Shown here piece after piece: positions 52,881 through 62,028 of a DNA stretch of 64,000 nt. Below the pieces are notes generated by a model. It did no database searches. It saw nothing but the letters and a program-made list of their open reading frames with translations, and had not been told where the DNA came from. This stretch comes from Verrucomicrobiota bacterium. GTDB taxonomy: Bacteria; Verrucomicrobiota; Verrucomicrobiia; Limisphaerales; UBA1096. The stretch spans positions 17,428 through 81,427 of the forward strand of contig JACNJE010000090.1 in assembly GCA_014382705.1 (NCBI GenBank). The letters are read 5' to 3'. Both the position numbers and the translations under genes were made by a program. Numbering within the stretch: position 1 is the stretch's first letter; each line of letters starts with the position of its first letter.

Positions 52881-54048
52881 GTTTCGCCTCGGGCTCGAGG
52901 TTTGCGCCGCCAATCCCCCGGAAATTTTGCGCGATGCCAGAATTGGTTTGGTGATGAATCAGGCGTCGATTGACGCAAACTTCCGTCCCGCCGATGAACT
53001 CCTCGGCGAAAGGTTGCCGGGACAGTTGGCGGCGTTGTTCGGGCCGCAGCACGGCCTGTGGGCCGAGCAGCAGGACAACATGATCGAGACGCCGCACAGG
53101 CTCGATCCGCTGCGGAAGCTCCCGGTGCACAGCCTCTACGCCGATGCGCGAAAACCGACTCCGGCGATGCTCGAGGGGCTTGATGTTCTGCTCATCGACC
53201 TGCAGGACGTCGGCACGCGTGTTTACACCTACCTTTGGACGTTGAGCTTTTGCCTGGAGGCTGCTGCCGAAAAGGGCATCGCCGTTGTCGTGCTCGACCG
53301 GCCCAACCCTCTCGGTGGCGACATCATCGAGGGGCCGATCCTGAATCCGGAATACGCCAGTTTCGTCGGTCGTGTGCCGATGCCGATGCGGCATGGGCTC
53401 ACGCTGGCCGAAGCCGCGAGGCACCTGAATCGCGAATGCGGCATCGGCACCGATCTCCACTGGGTGGCGATGGAGGGCTATCGCCGTGGCGCGCTCTGGC
53501 CCGAGCATGGCCGTCCGTGGATTCCGCCATCACCGAACTTGCCGCGCTACGAAGGGGCCTTGGTTTATCCCGGGCAAGTCCTGCTCGAGGGCACGGAGCT
53601 GTCCGAGGGCCGGGGCACAACCACGCCGTTCGAACTGTGCGGCGCGCCGTACATCGATCCTGCGGCGCTGCTGAATGCGCTTGGTGAATTCGAGTTCGAC
53701 GGGCTGACCGCGCGGCCGTACCGCTTCGAGCCGACGTTCCAAAAGTTCGCGCAACTGTCGTGTGGCGGCCTGTTTCTGCACCCGACCAATGCCTCGGCGC
53801 TGCGTTCCTATCGATTCACCGTCGCGACGATTGGCTGCGTTGCCCGGCTTTGGCCGGAGCATTTCGCCTGGCGGCAGCCGCCGTACGAATACGAGACCGA
53901 GAAGTTGCCGGTCGACATCCTCTCCGGCGGCACGGAACTGCGCGAGGCGATCGATGCGGGCCTGACGCCGGAGTCGTTCGAGCGGGTCACCGCCATCGAC
54001 GACTCGCAGTGGGAACGCGCGACCCGGCCCGACCGGCTTTATGAGTAA
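52873..54048 (+). CDS. DUF1343 protein, NamZ-like exo-beta-N-acetylmuramidase
   Basis: A 391-aa protein of family DUF1343 (GH171), whose characterised member NamZ of Bacillus releases terminal N-acetylmuramic acid from glycan strands. Visible are LVMNQASID, LFGPQHGLWAE, LIDLQDVGTRVYTYLWTL, VVLDRPNPLGG, and GTELSEGRGTTTPFE, all strongly conserved in the family. No signal peptide is evident at the ATG (52873), which suggests cytoplasmic action on imported muropeptides, unless an upstream start exists; the overlap with the symporter gene argues against it. Co-translation with a sodium symporter fits uptake and breakdown of cell-wall sugars. Confidence 0.92.
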   Translation: MTEFRLGLEVCAANPPEILRDARIGLVMNQASIDANFRPADELLGERLPGQLAALFGPQHGLWAEQQDNMIETPHRLDPLRKLPVHSLYADARKPTPAMLEGLDVLLIDLQDVGTRVYTYLWTLSFCLEAAAEKGIAVVVLDRPNPLGGDIIEGPILNPEYASFVGRVPMPMRHGLTLAEAARHLNRECGIGTDLHWVAMEGYRRGALWPEHGRPWIPPSPNLPRYEGALVYPGQVLLEGTELSEGRGTTTPFELCGAPYIDPAALLNALGEFEFDGLTARPYRFEPTFQKFAQLSCGGLFLHPTNASALRSYRFTVATIGCVARLWPEHFAWRQPPYEYETEKLPVDILSGGTELREAIDAGLTPESFERVTAIDDSQWERATRPDRLYE

Positions 54049-54114
54049 GCGCCCGCCGCGGGCCAACCGCTCACTTCTTTTCAACCGGCTCGTTGGCGGG
54101 TAGCCTGTCGGCGC

Positions 54115-55041
54115 ATGACCGTTGAGGAGCAGTTGGCCAACGGGGAGGTTCGTTACATCGATCGCCGCGACGGCGGGGTGAAGGCCGAGGCCATCTACGG
54201 CGAGTGGCCGCTGCGCTGGGTGTACGGCAATCCGCTTGGCCGGCTGGCCCAGTGGCTGCTCATTCGCCGGTGGATCGTCTCCGCATGGTACGGCCGCCGG
54301 ATGGACACGGTCAAAAGTTCACTCCGCATTCGGCCGTTCATCGAGCGGTACGGGCTGGACGAGGGCGAGTTCGCCGAGCCGGTGGACGAATACAACACAT
54401 TCAACCAGTTTTTTTACCGCAAGCTCAAGCCAAGCGCGCGGCCGGTCGATGCCGCCGATGACTCGGTGGTGTTCCCGGCGGACGGGCGGCATCTGGCGAT
54501 TGCCGACATCACCGGTGAGACCGATTTTTTCGTCAAGGGCCGGTCGTTCGACCTCGCGCGGTTCCTCGGCGATGCCGGCTTGGCCAAGCGCTACGAGGGA
54601 GGCTCGATGCTACTTTCGCGGCTCTGCCCGGTGGACTATCATCGATTTCATTTCCCGTGCGCGGGCGAGGCCGGCATCCCGCGCTTCATCAACGGCTGGC
54701 TCTACTCGGTGAACCCCATCGCGCTCGTCACGCGCCCGTCGATTTTTTGGGAGAACAAACGGGTCGTCACTCCGGTCGAGTCGCCCGCACTGGGCCAAGT
54801 GCAGTTCATCGAGATTGGCGCGACGATGGTCGGCAGCATCCGGCAAACCTATATGCCCGGCGAGGCGGTGGCCAAAGGCGCGGAGAAGGGCTACTTTGCC
54901 TTCGGCGGCTCCAGCGTCGCACTGCTGTTCGAGAAGGGCCGGGTTGAATTCGACGCCGACCTGCTGGAAAACACCGCCAACGGCCTCGAGACCTACGCCT
55001 GCGTCGGCGAACGCATGGGCCAAGCGCTTGGCCAAGCCTGA
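54115..55041 (+). CDS. psd: Phosphatidylserine decarboxylase proenzyme
   Basis: Makes phosphatidylethanolamine from phosphatidylserine. The 308-aa proenzyme has YNTFNQFFYRKLKP and FPADGRH early, VDYHRFHFPCAGE with the conserved His, GATMVGSI, and the self-cleavage motif GGSS at about 264-267, where one Ser becomes the pyruvoyl group. EFDADLLENTANGLETY then follows, as in family members. The C-terminal MGQALGQA comes from the palindrome copy 55026-55037, which ends 1 bp before the stop. The ATG is at 54115. It is followed after 6 bp by fxsA. Confidence 0.94.
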   Translation: MTVEEQLANGEVRYIDRRDGGVKAEAIYGEWPLRWVYGNPLGRLAQWLLIRRWIVSAWYGRRMDTVKSSLRIRPFIERYGLDEGEFAEPVDEYNTFNQFFYRKLKPSARPVDAADDSVVFPADGRHLAIADITGETDFFVKGRSFDLARFLGDAGLAKRYEGGSMLLSRLCPVDYHRFHFPCAGEAGIPRFINGWLYSVNPIALVTRPSIFWENKRVVTPVESPALGQVQFIEIGATMVGSIRQTYMPGEAVAKGAEKGYFAFGGSSVALLFEKGRVEFDADLLENTANGLETYACVGERMGQALGQA

Positions 55042-55047
55042 GACAAA

Positions 55048-55500
55048 ATGTTCGGCAGACTCCTCATCCTGTTCATCACCCTCCCGCTGGTGGAGCTTTA
55101 TCTCCTGATTTGGGTGAGTACCCGGATCCATTGGACAAACACGCTAATGCTTGTGATTCTCACCGGCGCTTGGGGGGCGTATCTCGCGAAAAGCCAGGGC
55201 TACTCGATCCTCGCGCGGATACAGGCCGAGACGGCCGCCGGGCGCGTGCCGGCTGCGGAGTTGATTGACGGGCTGCTGGTGTTGATCGGCGGCATCGTGC
55301 TGCTGACGCCTGGGCTGCTGACCGACCTGGCCGGCTTCGCCCTGATGATGCCCAGCTTCCGCGCCCTCATCCGCGAGCGGGTGAAAAAGAAATTTGCCGC
55401 GCAGGTGGGGCACTTTCAAATGCCCACCCCCGGCGGCATGGGCGCTCGCCCGCAAGCTCCCCCAACCCGCCCCAAAGACGACGACGTCATCGACGTTTAG
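55048..55500 (+). CDS. fxsA: FxsA-family membrane protein
   Basis: A 150-aa protein with FxsA architecture: N-terminal helices LILFITLPLVELYLLIWV and TLMLVILTGAWGAYLAK, then DGLLVLIGGIVLLTPGLLTDLAGFALMMP, ending in a hydrophilic Pro-rich tail (PTPGGMGARPQAPPTRPKDDD). In E. coli, FxsA overproduction eases phage T7 exclusion by F plasmid; its normal role is unknown. The ATG is at 55048. The stop codon overlaps that of the convergent TPR-peroxiredoxin gene (bases 55498-55499 are shared). Confidence 0.9.
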   Translation: MFGRLLILFITLPLVELYLLIWVSTRIHWTNTLMLVILTGAWGAYLAKSQGYSILARIQAETAAGRVPAAELIDGLLVLIGGIVLLTPGLLTDLAGFALMMPSFRALIRERVKKKFAAQVGHFQMPTPGGMGARPQAPPTRPKDDDVIDV

Positions 55501-57833
55501 CGGCGGGTGACTTGGGGTGGGTCTTGGGCGAGGAGGCGCTTGGATTCGCGCAGGAGGAAGCCGACCTCGGTGAACGGCTCGTAGCTGATGTCCTGCCAGC
55601 GGACGAGGCCCTGCCGGTCGATGAGGAAGGTGCCGTGCAGTGGTTGCTGTTCGAAGTCGTCGTAGGCGCGGTACTGCCTGAAAACAGTCAACGACACATC
55701 GGAGACCAGCGGGAAGGGGAATGGCGCGCCGGTCTTGTTTTGCTGAACGGTCTCGCGCAAACCGGCAACGGCGTCGGTACTGATGGCGATGAGATCGATG
55801 CCAGCCTGTTTGAACTCGTCGGTCTTGGGCGCGAACACACCAAGCTGCTCGATGCAGTGCGCGCAACCTTTGCCGAGGTAGAATATGACGATCACCGGCC
55901 GGCCGGCGTAGTCGGCGAGGGTGTGTTGTTTGCCCTGGCCATCGGTCAGCGCCCACTGGGTCGCGGGCGAGGGACTCCAGCGGAACGGGCCAAGCGTGTC
56001 GAGTGACGGCCGGTCGCCGACATTGCCGGCCGGCTGAAACTCCGCGCGCCAGTCTTCCGGCAGCCCGAGAGTTTTAGCGACGGGTGCGAGGCGCTGGAAG
56101 ACGGCACGATCGGTGTCGATGTGCGCGGAAAGTTCGCGCAGTTTTTGGAACTGCTTGACGGCTTCCTTTTCCCTGCCGCTGCGCCAGAGGATGTCGGCGT
56201 GGTTGGCCAGCGGCTGCACTTGGGCCTCGGCTTTGGCGGCCTGGGCGGCGAGTTTTTCGGCCTCTTTTTTGTCGCCGATCTGCAGGTGGAGTTGCGATTT
56301 GCGCTCGGGCGACAGTTTGCCGGCCAGGGCGATCTGTTTTTTGAATTCATCGTCGTCCATGTCCGCCACGGCTTGGCAGGCGAGGAGTTCGGCCCGGTAT
56401 TGGTCGACGGTCTTGATGCGGCCGTCGAACGGTTTCGTTGCGTCAGCCTTGGCCTTTTTGATTTCCTTCTCCTTTTTTTCATCGGCTTGAGCCTTCTTTT
56501 CGGCCTTGGCCCCGGCCTCCTGTTTCCGTTCCTCCAGCCGCTGCCTGAGTGCGTCGAGCTTGGCCAAGGCCCCGGCGGCACGCTCCGCTTGGCCAAGCGC
56601 GTGATGAGCCGCGCCGACGGCGGCCAGGCGCTTGGCCTGTTCCTCCGGGATGCCGGTCGGCTCGAGGTAGACGGTCTGTGAGGCATCGATGATTTCCTCC
56701 CACATTTCGTAACGCAGCAGGGTGTCGAGCAGGCGCGTGCGGCCGTAGCGGGCGCTGCCGCGCTTGCCGTACTCGGTGGGGTCGTCCGGCTTGGCCAAGG
56801 TGTTGTATGTTGGATGGCGCGGCAGCTCGATCATGTTGCGCGCCAGGGCGACGGCGTCACTGGCCCGGCCAAGGTGGTTGAGGTTGCGGATGAGCCATTC
56901 GTTGTTGTGGGCGAAGTTGTGGATCTGATCCGGCATCACGCGGTCGCGCTTCATGTGGGCGTGATCAACGCGGGCGCTGGCCTCCTGCTGCCAGGCGGAG
57001 TCGTGGTACCGTTTGAGCTTCGAATAAATGTGGCCGGGCATGTGCCACATATGGGCGATGCCGGGGGAGCCTTGCCCGCACCGGGCGGCGGAGGTCAGGG
57101 CGCGCACCGGTTTTTCACTGTCCCACAGGTGGATGCGGAAGTGATGGCACGGGTGCATCGGCTCAACGTCGAGCACGTCCTCGATCAGGGCGGTGACGGC
57201 GCCGTGGCTGTGAATGGGCAGCCCGTTTCGGCTGCTCTCCCACATGCAGACGGCGAGGAACGCCTTGGCCTCGATGTCGTCGGGATACTCAAAAATAATC
57301 GTCTCGAGATCGCGGATCATTTTGCGGCGGCGATCCTTCTTGGACTTCTTGGTGTCGGCCCAGTAATTGACCTCGCTGTCGATCCAGAGTTGTTCCCGCC
57401 TAGTCGTGCCGCCCCGGCGTTTTTTGGCTTCATCGATGAAGCCCTTTGCGCGCTCGGCGTTGCCGCGGTTGGCCACAGCCATGCCCCAGTAGGCCATCGC
57501 GCAGTCGGGATCGAGCATTGCCGCCTGCCGGAAACTGCGCTCGGCTTCGAAGTGCCAAAAGCCATGCAGCTGCGCGACGCCCTGCGTGAAGAACAACTGC
57601 GCCTCCTGCACCGAGGTCGTGACCGGGAAGCGCACGCGCCCCATGCCTTTCATGAGATAGGCGCTCGAGCGCGGCCCCTCGTTGAAGGCTTCGCCGTGGT
57701 ACGAGTGGCCCTCGAGCACCTTCTTTTTGCCGTCGCCCACCGGCTCTTCGGCGGTCACCGGCTTGGTCAGGCCGATGGTGAAAATCGCCGCAATCGTCCC
57801 CAAAACACGATAATTCAGTCGTCCAAATTTCAT
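55497..57833 (-). CDS. Secreted TPR protein with C-terminal peroxiredoxin-like domain
   Basis: A 778-aa exported protein (signal VLGTIAAIFTIGLTKPVTA). Residues of about 70-460 are helical with TPR-like repeats (FWHFEAERSFRQAAMLDPDCAMAYWGMAVAN). About 430-500 is a charged coiled coil rich in Lys/Glu/Ala. The end (about 615-760) is an AhpC/TSA-type thioredoxin fold with VIVIFYLGKGCAHCIEQLG, so the active site is C-AH-C rather than the single peroxidatic Cys of Prx. It may act as a periplasmic redox or assembly factor. I used ATG 57833. It is divergent from pheT and convergent with fxsA. Confidence 0.85.
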   Translation of the reverse strand: MKFGRLNYRVLGTIAAIFTIGLTKPVTAEEPVGDGKKKVLEGHSYHGEAFNEGPRSSAYLMKGMGRVRFPVTTSVQEAQLFFTQGVAQLHGFWHFEAERSFRQAAMLDPDCAMAYWGMAVANRGNAERAKGFIDEAKKRRGGTTRREQLWIDSEVNYWADTKKSKKDRRRKMIRDLETIIFEYPDDIEAKAFLAVCMWESSRNGLPIHSHGAVTALIEDVLDVEPMHPCHHFRIHLWDSEKPVRALTSAARCGQGSPGIAHMWHMPGHIYSKLKRYHDSAWQQEASARVDHAHMKRDRVMPDQIHNFAHNNEWLIRNLNHLGRASDAVALARNMIELPRHPTYNTLAKPDDPTEYGKRGSARYGRTRLLDTLLRYEMWEEIIDASQTVYLEPTGIPEEQAKRLAAVGAAHHALGQAERAAGALAKLDALRQRLEERKQEAGAKAEKKAQADEKKEKEIKKAKADATKPFDGRIKTVDQYRAELLACQAVADMDDDEFKKQIALAGKLSPERKSQLHLQIGDKKEAEKLAAQAAKAEAQVQPLANHADILWRSGREKEAVKQFQKLRELSAHIDTDRAVFQRLAPVAKTLGLPEDWRAEFQPAGNVGDRPSLDTLGPFRWSPSPATQWALTDGQGKQHTLADYAGRPVIVIFYLGKGCAHCIEQLGVFAPKTDEFKQAGIDLIAISTDAVAGLRETVQQNKTGAPFPFPLVSDVSLTVFRQYRAYDDFEQQPLHGTFLIDRQGLVRWQDISYEPFTEVGFLLRESKRLLAQDPPQVTRR

Positions 57834-57969
57834 AAAGACGGGGAGTTTTCCACCATCTCCCAGCGATGGCAATGGATTTGTGACGCGGCTTCCCGTCAAA
57901 AATTCAATCGCATTTTGGCGCGAGTTGCTTACCGTGCGGCGTCCCGGTTTTCGCCGGTTTCCCTGCGGA
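57834..57969. other. Divergent promoter region, no gene
   Basis: 136 bp between the TPR-peroxiredoxin gene and pheT. I see nothing beyond presumed promoters; the stretch is AT-richer around 57895-57925. No palindrome copy is present. Confidence 0.4.
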
Positions 57970-60399
57970 ATGAAAGTAACCTACAACTGGCTCAAGCAGT
58001 ATGTTGACTTTGACTGGTCGCCCGAGGAACTCGCCGAGCGGCTGACGATGATCGGCCTCGAGGTCGAGAGCATCGAGAATGTGTCGGGCGGTTTTGGCGG
58101 TATCGTGGTCGCCGAGGTGCTGGCCATGGAGCCGCACCCGGACGCCGACCGACTCTCTCTCTGCAAGGTGAACGACGGCGCGGGCGAGCGGCAGATCGTC
58201 TGCGGCGCGACGAACTTTGACGTCGGCAGCAAGGTGCCATTGGCGACGCCCGGCTGCGTGATGCCGGCTGAACCGGGCGAGAAGCCGTTCAAGATCAAGG
58301 TCGGCAACATTCGCGGCGTCGAATCGCACGGCATGATGTGTTCGTCGAAGGAGCTTGGCCTCGCCGACGACGCCGAAGGGCTGATGCTCCTGCCGGCGGA
58401 CGCGCAGGTTGGCCAAGCGTTCGCCGAACATCTGGGCCGCAGCGGCGACGATGTGGTTTACGACTTGGAAGTGACGCCGAACCGGCCGGACTGGAACAGC
58501 CTCATCGGCATCGCCCGCGAAGTCAGCGCGCTCACCGGCAACCCGCATGAGCTGCCGGAGATTCCCGACCTGCCGCCGGGCGACGACGACGCCTCGGCGC
58601 TCGTCGATGTACGGCTCGACAACGCCGAGCACGGTCCGCGTTACAACGCGCGCATCGTTCGCGGCGTGACGGTCGGCCCCAGCCCAGGCTGGCTGCGCGA
58701 CACGCTCGAGCGGGTCGGCGTTCGCAGTATCAACAACGTCGTCGATGTGACGAACTACGTGATGCTCGAGACCGGCCAGCCGCTGCACGCGTTCGACTAC
58801 CATTTGCTCGCCAATGCGGACGGCGCGGCCAAGCCGGTGATCGTCGTGCGCGACGCGGCCGAAGGCGAGAAATTCACCACGCTCGACGGGAAGGAGCACG
58901 AGTTGACGAGCGACGCGCTGTTGATCGCCGACGAGAGCAAGGGCATTGCCCTCGCCGGAATCATGGGCGGGCTCAACAGCGAGATCGCCGCCGGCACCGA
59001 GGATGTGCTGATCGAGTGCGCCTATTTTCAGCCGCAAAATATCCGTGCCACGGCCAAGCGCTTGGGCATCAGCACCGACGCGTCATACCGGTTCGAGCGC
59101 GGGTGCGACCCGAACGGCTGCGACTGGGTCAGCCAACGCGCCGCTCAACTCATCATCGAGACCGCCGGAGGCCGCTTAGCCAAGGGCTGTGTCGACGCCT
59201 ATCCGTCGCCCGCCGTTTCGGAGGAGATTTCGCTGCGCTTTGCCCGGACCGACGCACTGCTCGGCCTCGCGGTTGCGCCGGACGAACAGGTGGCCGCGCT
59301 CACCGGGCTTGGCCTCGAGTCGGTGTCCCGCGACGGCGACACGGCGGCGACGTTTCGCATCCCGACGGCTCGGGTGGACTTGAAGCGCGAAGTCGATTTG
59401 ATCGAGGAGGTCGTTCGCATTTATGGCGTCGACAAAGTGCCGTCCACGCCGCCGCGCGGTTGTGTCGGAAGCGATCCGTTCGACGCCACGCACGATGCGT
59501 TCGCGCAGATTCGCACGATCCTGACCGGGCTTGGCCTGTATGAGGCGCAGACACAGACGCTGGTTTCCGGCGAGGCGGCGTCGCTGCTCGGCATCGCGCC
59601 GGTCGCGCTCGAATACCCGCTGAGCAGCGAGCAGGACAAGCTGCGGACGAGCCTGCTGCCCGGCTTGGCCAACGTGCTGCAGCACAACGCCAACCACGAC
59701 ACCGCCGACGCGGCGCTGTTCGAGATCGGGCGCGTGTTCCGCGACGACGACGGCCAACCGGCAGAAGGGTGGCGGTTGGCCATCGCGCTGACCGGCCGAC
59801 GGTTCGCGCCGTTTTACGAAGGGGCAGAGCGCGAGGCGGTGAACGAGTTCGCCGACCTCAAGGGGATCATTGAGGAGTTCGCCGGCCAGTTCGGCATGCG
59901 CGGCGTCAGCTACGAGCGGCACGACGAACCGGGCGGGTTTTTCGTCGAGTCCGGCAGTGTGAAACTCGGCAACACGCCAGTCGGAACGCTTGGCCAATTT
60001 TCGCCGCTGCTCGCCCGGCGGCACGACTTGAAGCACCCGGTTTTTTTCGCCGAGTTCGACCTTGGCCAAGCGCTGCAACGCCGCACGACCAAGCGCAGCT
60101 TCAAGGCGCTGCCGGCGTTCCCCGGCACGCGGCGCGACATCGCGATGCTCGTGGCCGACGACACGACTCACGACGCCGTGCTGCAAAGCGTCCGCAAGGC
60201 CAAGCCGAAGGACCTCGAGTCGGTCGAGTTGTTCGACGTCTACCGCGGCGAAGGCGTCGAGGCCGGGCAAAAGAGCGTGGCGTACGCGTTTCACTACCGC
60301 TCCGCCGAGGGCACGCTGAAAGACAAGCAGGTGGACGCCGTGCACGGGAAGGTGATCGAGCGGTTGCGTGACGATCTCAACGCGACGATCCGTGGTTGA
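57970..60399 (+). CDS. pheT: Phenylalanine-tRNA ligase beta subunit
   Basis: Beta chain of the PheRS heterotetramer, 809 aa, of normal length. Order: N-terminal tRNA-binding OB domain (about 40-155; GIVVAEVLAMEPHPDADRLSLCKV), B3/B4 editing domain (about 215-390), B5 domain (about 405-480), synthetase-like core, and C-terminal FDX-ACB domain (about 715-809; LPAFPGTRRDIAMLV). I took ATG 57970 (MKVTYNWLKQYVDF), as this is the family N terminus; GCGGA lies just upstream. pheS is not in the window, so alpha and beta genes are unlinked or separated here. It overlaps no neighbour; the DUF3050 gene starts 7 bp later. Confidence 0.96.
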   Translation: MKVTYNWLKQYVDFDWSPEELAERLTMIGLEVESIENVSGGFGGIVVAEVLAMEPHPDADRLSLCKVNDGAGERQIVCGATNFDVGSKVPLATPGCVMPAEPGEKPFKIKVGNIRGVESHGMMCSSKELGLADDAEGLMLLPADAQVGQAFAEHLGRSGDDVVYDLEVTPNRPDWNSLIGIAREVSALTGNPHELPEIPDLPPGDDDASALVDVRLDNAEHGPRYNARIVRGVTVGPSPGWLRDTLERVGVRSINNVVDVTNYVMLETGQPLHAFDYHLLANADGAAKPVIVVRDAAEGEKFTTLDGKEHELTSDALLIADESKGIALAGIMGGLNSEIAAGTEDVLIECAYFQPQNIRATAKRLGISTDASYRFERGCDPNGCDWVSQRAAQLIIETAGGRLAKGCVDAYPSPAVSEEISLRFARTDALLGLAVAPDEQVAALTGLGLESVSRDGDTAATFRIPTARVDLKREVDLIEEVVRIYGVDKVPSTPPRGCVGSDPFDATHDAFAQIRTILTGLGLYEAQTQTLVSGEAASLLGIAPVALEYPLSSEQDKLRTSLLPGLANVLQHNANHDTADAALFEIGRVFRDDDGQPAEGWRLAIALTGRRFAPFYEGAEREAVNEFADLKGIIEEFAGQFGMRGVSYERHDEPGGFFVESGSVKLGNTPVGTLGQFSPLLARRHDLKHPVFFAEFDLGQALQRRTTKRSFKALPAFPGTRRDIAMLVADDTTHDAVLQSVRKAKPKDLESVELFDVYRGEGVEAGQKSVAYAFHYRSAEGTLKDKQVDAVHGKVIERLRDDLNATIRG

Positions 60400-60406
60400 C
60401 CCGTTA

Positions 60407-61177
60407 ATGAGCGACACGTTCGATTCATCTTCGCTCAACCCGTTGCGCGCGGAGCTGGTCGAGCATCCGGTGTTTCATTCCGTCACCACGTTGCCGCGCC
60501 TCCGGGTTTTTATGGAGCATCACGTGTTTCCAGTGTGGGATTTCATGTCGCTGCTCAAGTGGCTGCAGCAGGCCTTCGCGCCCCACGGGGCGCCGTGGCT
60601 GCCGGACGGCGATGGGGACATTCGCCGATTTGTCAACGAAATCGTTACCGAGGAGGAGTCGGACCAGGCGTTGGCCGGCAGCGCCCGGGGATTTATCAGT
60701 CACTTCGACATGTACCGCCAGTCGATGAATGAGATCGGCGCGGACAGTAGCGGGATCAACGGCTTTCTCGACTGCGTTGCAGCGGACGGCTTGGCCAAGG
60801 GCTTGGCCAGGCGGGAGGTGCTGGAGACGGCGCGGCAATTCATGCGGTCGACGTTCGACGTGATGGACACCGGCCAGCCGCATCGTGTTGCGGGGGCTTT
60901 TGCGCTGGGCCGGGAGGACATCGTACCGGGAATGTTCAAGGCCCTGCTGGCCGAGATGAAAATCAGGAAGGCGGATGCACCGACGTTCCACTACTACCTC
61001 ACGCGCCATACGCATCTCGACGAGGAATCACACGGGCCGATGGCGATTCGGATGCTGGCTCGCCTCTGCGACCGTGACCCCCGGCGCGAACAGGAGACTC
61101 TGGACACGGCTCGATCGGCATTGCAGGCGCGTCTCGTTTTTTGGGATGGCGTCCACCGTGCGATTGAGCAGGTTTGA
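60407..61177 (+). CDS. DUF3050 (heme-oxygenase-like fold) protein
   Basis: A 256-aa cytoplasmic protein of family DUF3050. Text such as LRVFMEHHVFPVWDFMSLLKWLQ and HTHLDEESHGPMAIRML shows the conserved His/Glu/Asp pattern of a heme-oxygenase-like helical fold that may bind a metal pair. The function of the family is uncharacterised. The ATG at 60407 lies 7 bp after the pheT stop, so read-through from pheT is likely. The downstream ABC ATPase starts 6 bp later. Confidence 0.88.
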   Translation: MSDTFDSSSLNPLRAELVEHPVFHSVTTLPRLRVFMEHHVFPVWDFMSLLKWLQQAFAPHGAPWLPDGDGDIRRFVNEIVTEEESDQALAGSARGFISHFDMYRQSMNEIGADSSGINGFLDCVAADGLAKGLARREVLETARQFMRSTFDVMDTGQPHRVAGAFALGREDIVPGMFKALLAEMKIRKADAPTFHYYLTRHTHLDEESHGPMAIRMLARLCDRDPRREQETLDTARSALQARLVFWDGVHRAIEQV

Positions 61178-61183
61178 TCGATC

Positions 61184-61999
61184 ATGTCGAAGTCGGACAC
61201 ACCCGTCATTGAATTGTCGAATCTTACGATTCGCCGCGACGGGACTACGATTCTGCGAGGAGTCAACTGGCGGGTCAACCGTGGCGAACACTGGGTGGTC
61301 CTGGGCGGTAACGGATCCGGAAAGACCACGCTTCTCAGCGCCTTGAGTGGCTATTTCATGCCATCAAACGGGGAGATTGATCTGCTGGGTAAGCGCTTTG
61401 GCCATGCCCATTGGCCGACTTTGCGGCAGCGGATCGGCATTGTCAGTTCAAGTGTCCGGCAGATGATGGCCCGGGAGGAGCCTGCTCTGAGTACGGTGGT
61501 CACTGGCAAATACGGGATGATCGACTTGTGGGGGCATCCGACACCTGCAGACCGTGCAGAGGCCGGGAAACTATTGCAGCGCATCGGGTGCGCGCATCTG
61601 GCAGCCCGACCGTGGGCGGTGCTATCTCAAGGCGAGCAGCAGCGGATCCTCATCGGGCGCGCCCTCATGGCCCGTCCGGGGGTGTTGCTGCTCGACGAAC
61701 CGTGTGCGGGGCTGGATCCGGCGGCGCGCGAAGCCTTCCTTCAGTCGGTCGACAAGTTGGCCCGCCGCCGCGCCTCGCCCGCGATGGTGCTGGTGACCCA
61801 TCATGTTGAGGAGATCACGCCTGTGTTCAGCCACGTTCTGCTATTGCGTGACGGCGGGGTGGTGGCCGGTGGGGCGAAGCTCAATGTCATGAAAACGGAA
61901 TTGATGGCTGAAACGTTCGGCCAGAAAGTGAGTCTCAAAAAAAATCGGGGCCGATACCGGCTTGAGATGCAGGGTGGGGATTGCTGGACCGGGCGTTGA
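61184..61999 (+). CDS. ABC transporter ATP-binding protein (ModF-like)
   Basis: A single-domain ABC ATPase, 271 aa. Walker A is GGNGSGKT at 41-48, the signature LSQGEQQ at 147-153, Walker B VLLLDEP with D171-E172, and the H-loop His lies in VTHHVEEI. SGYFMPSNGEIDLLGKRFG and the overall layout resemble ModF/YlmA-like ATPases. No permease or binding protein is adjacent. It is in a run with pheT and the DUF3050 gene (6 bp gap) and is followed 29 bp later by lpxC-fabZ, so its partner cannot be inferred. Confidence 0.9.
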   Translation: MSKSDTPVIELSNLTIRRDGTTILRGVNWRVNRGEHWVVLGGNGSGKTTLLSALSGYFMPSNGEIDLLGKRFGHAHWPTLRQRIGIVSSSVRQMMAREEPALSTVVTGKYGMIDLWGHPTPADRAEAGKLLQRIGCAHLAARPWAVLSQGEQQRILIGRALMARPGVLLLDEPCAGLDPAAREAFLQSVDKLARRRASPAMVLVTHHVEEITPVFSHVLLLRDGGVVAGGAKLNVMKTELMAETFGQKVSLKKNRGRYRLEMQGGDCWTGR

Positions 62000-62028
62000 C
62001 CTTGCCAACGACCGCGTCCGCCTGTTAA

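Noticed and set aside
56814-58007. 397-aa plus-strand frame
   Set aside because: It is antisense to the TPR-peroxiredoxin gene and runs across the divergent promoter region.
61184-61999. ABC ATPase as the missing partner of the permease at 48266
   Set aside because: They are 12 kb apart in different operons, and the ATPase resembles ModF rather than FbpC; no direct link is seen.
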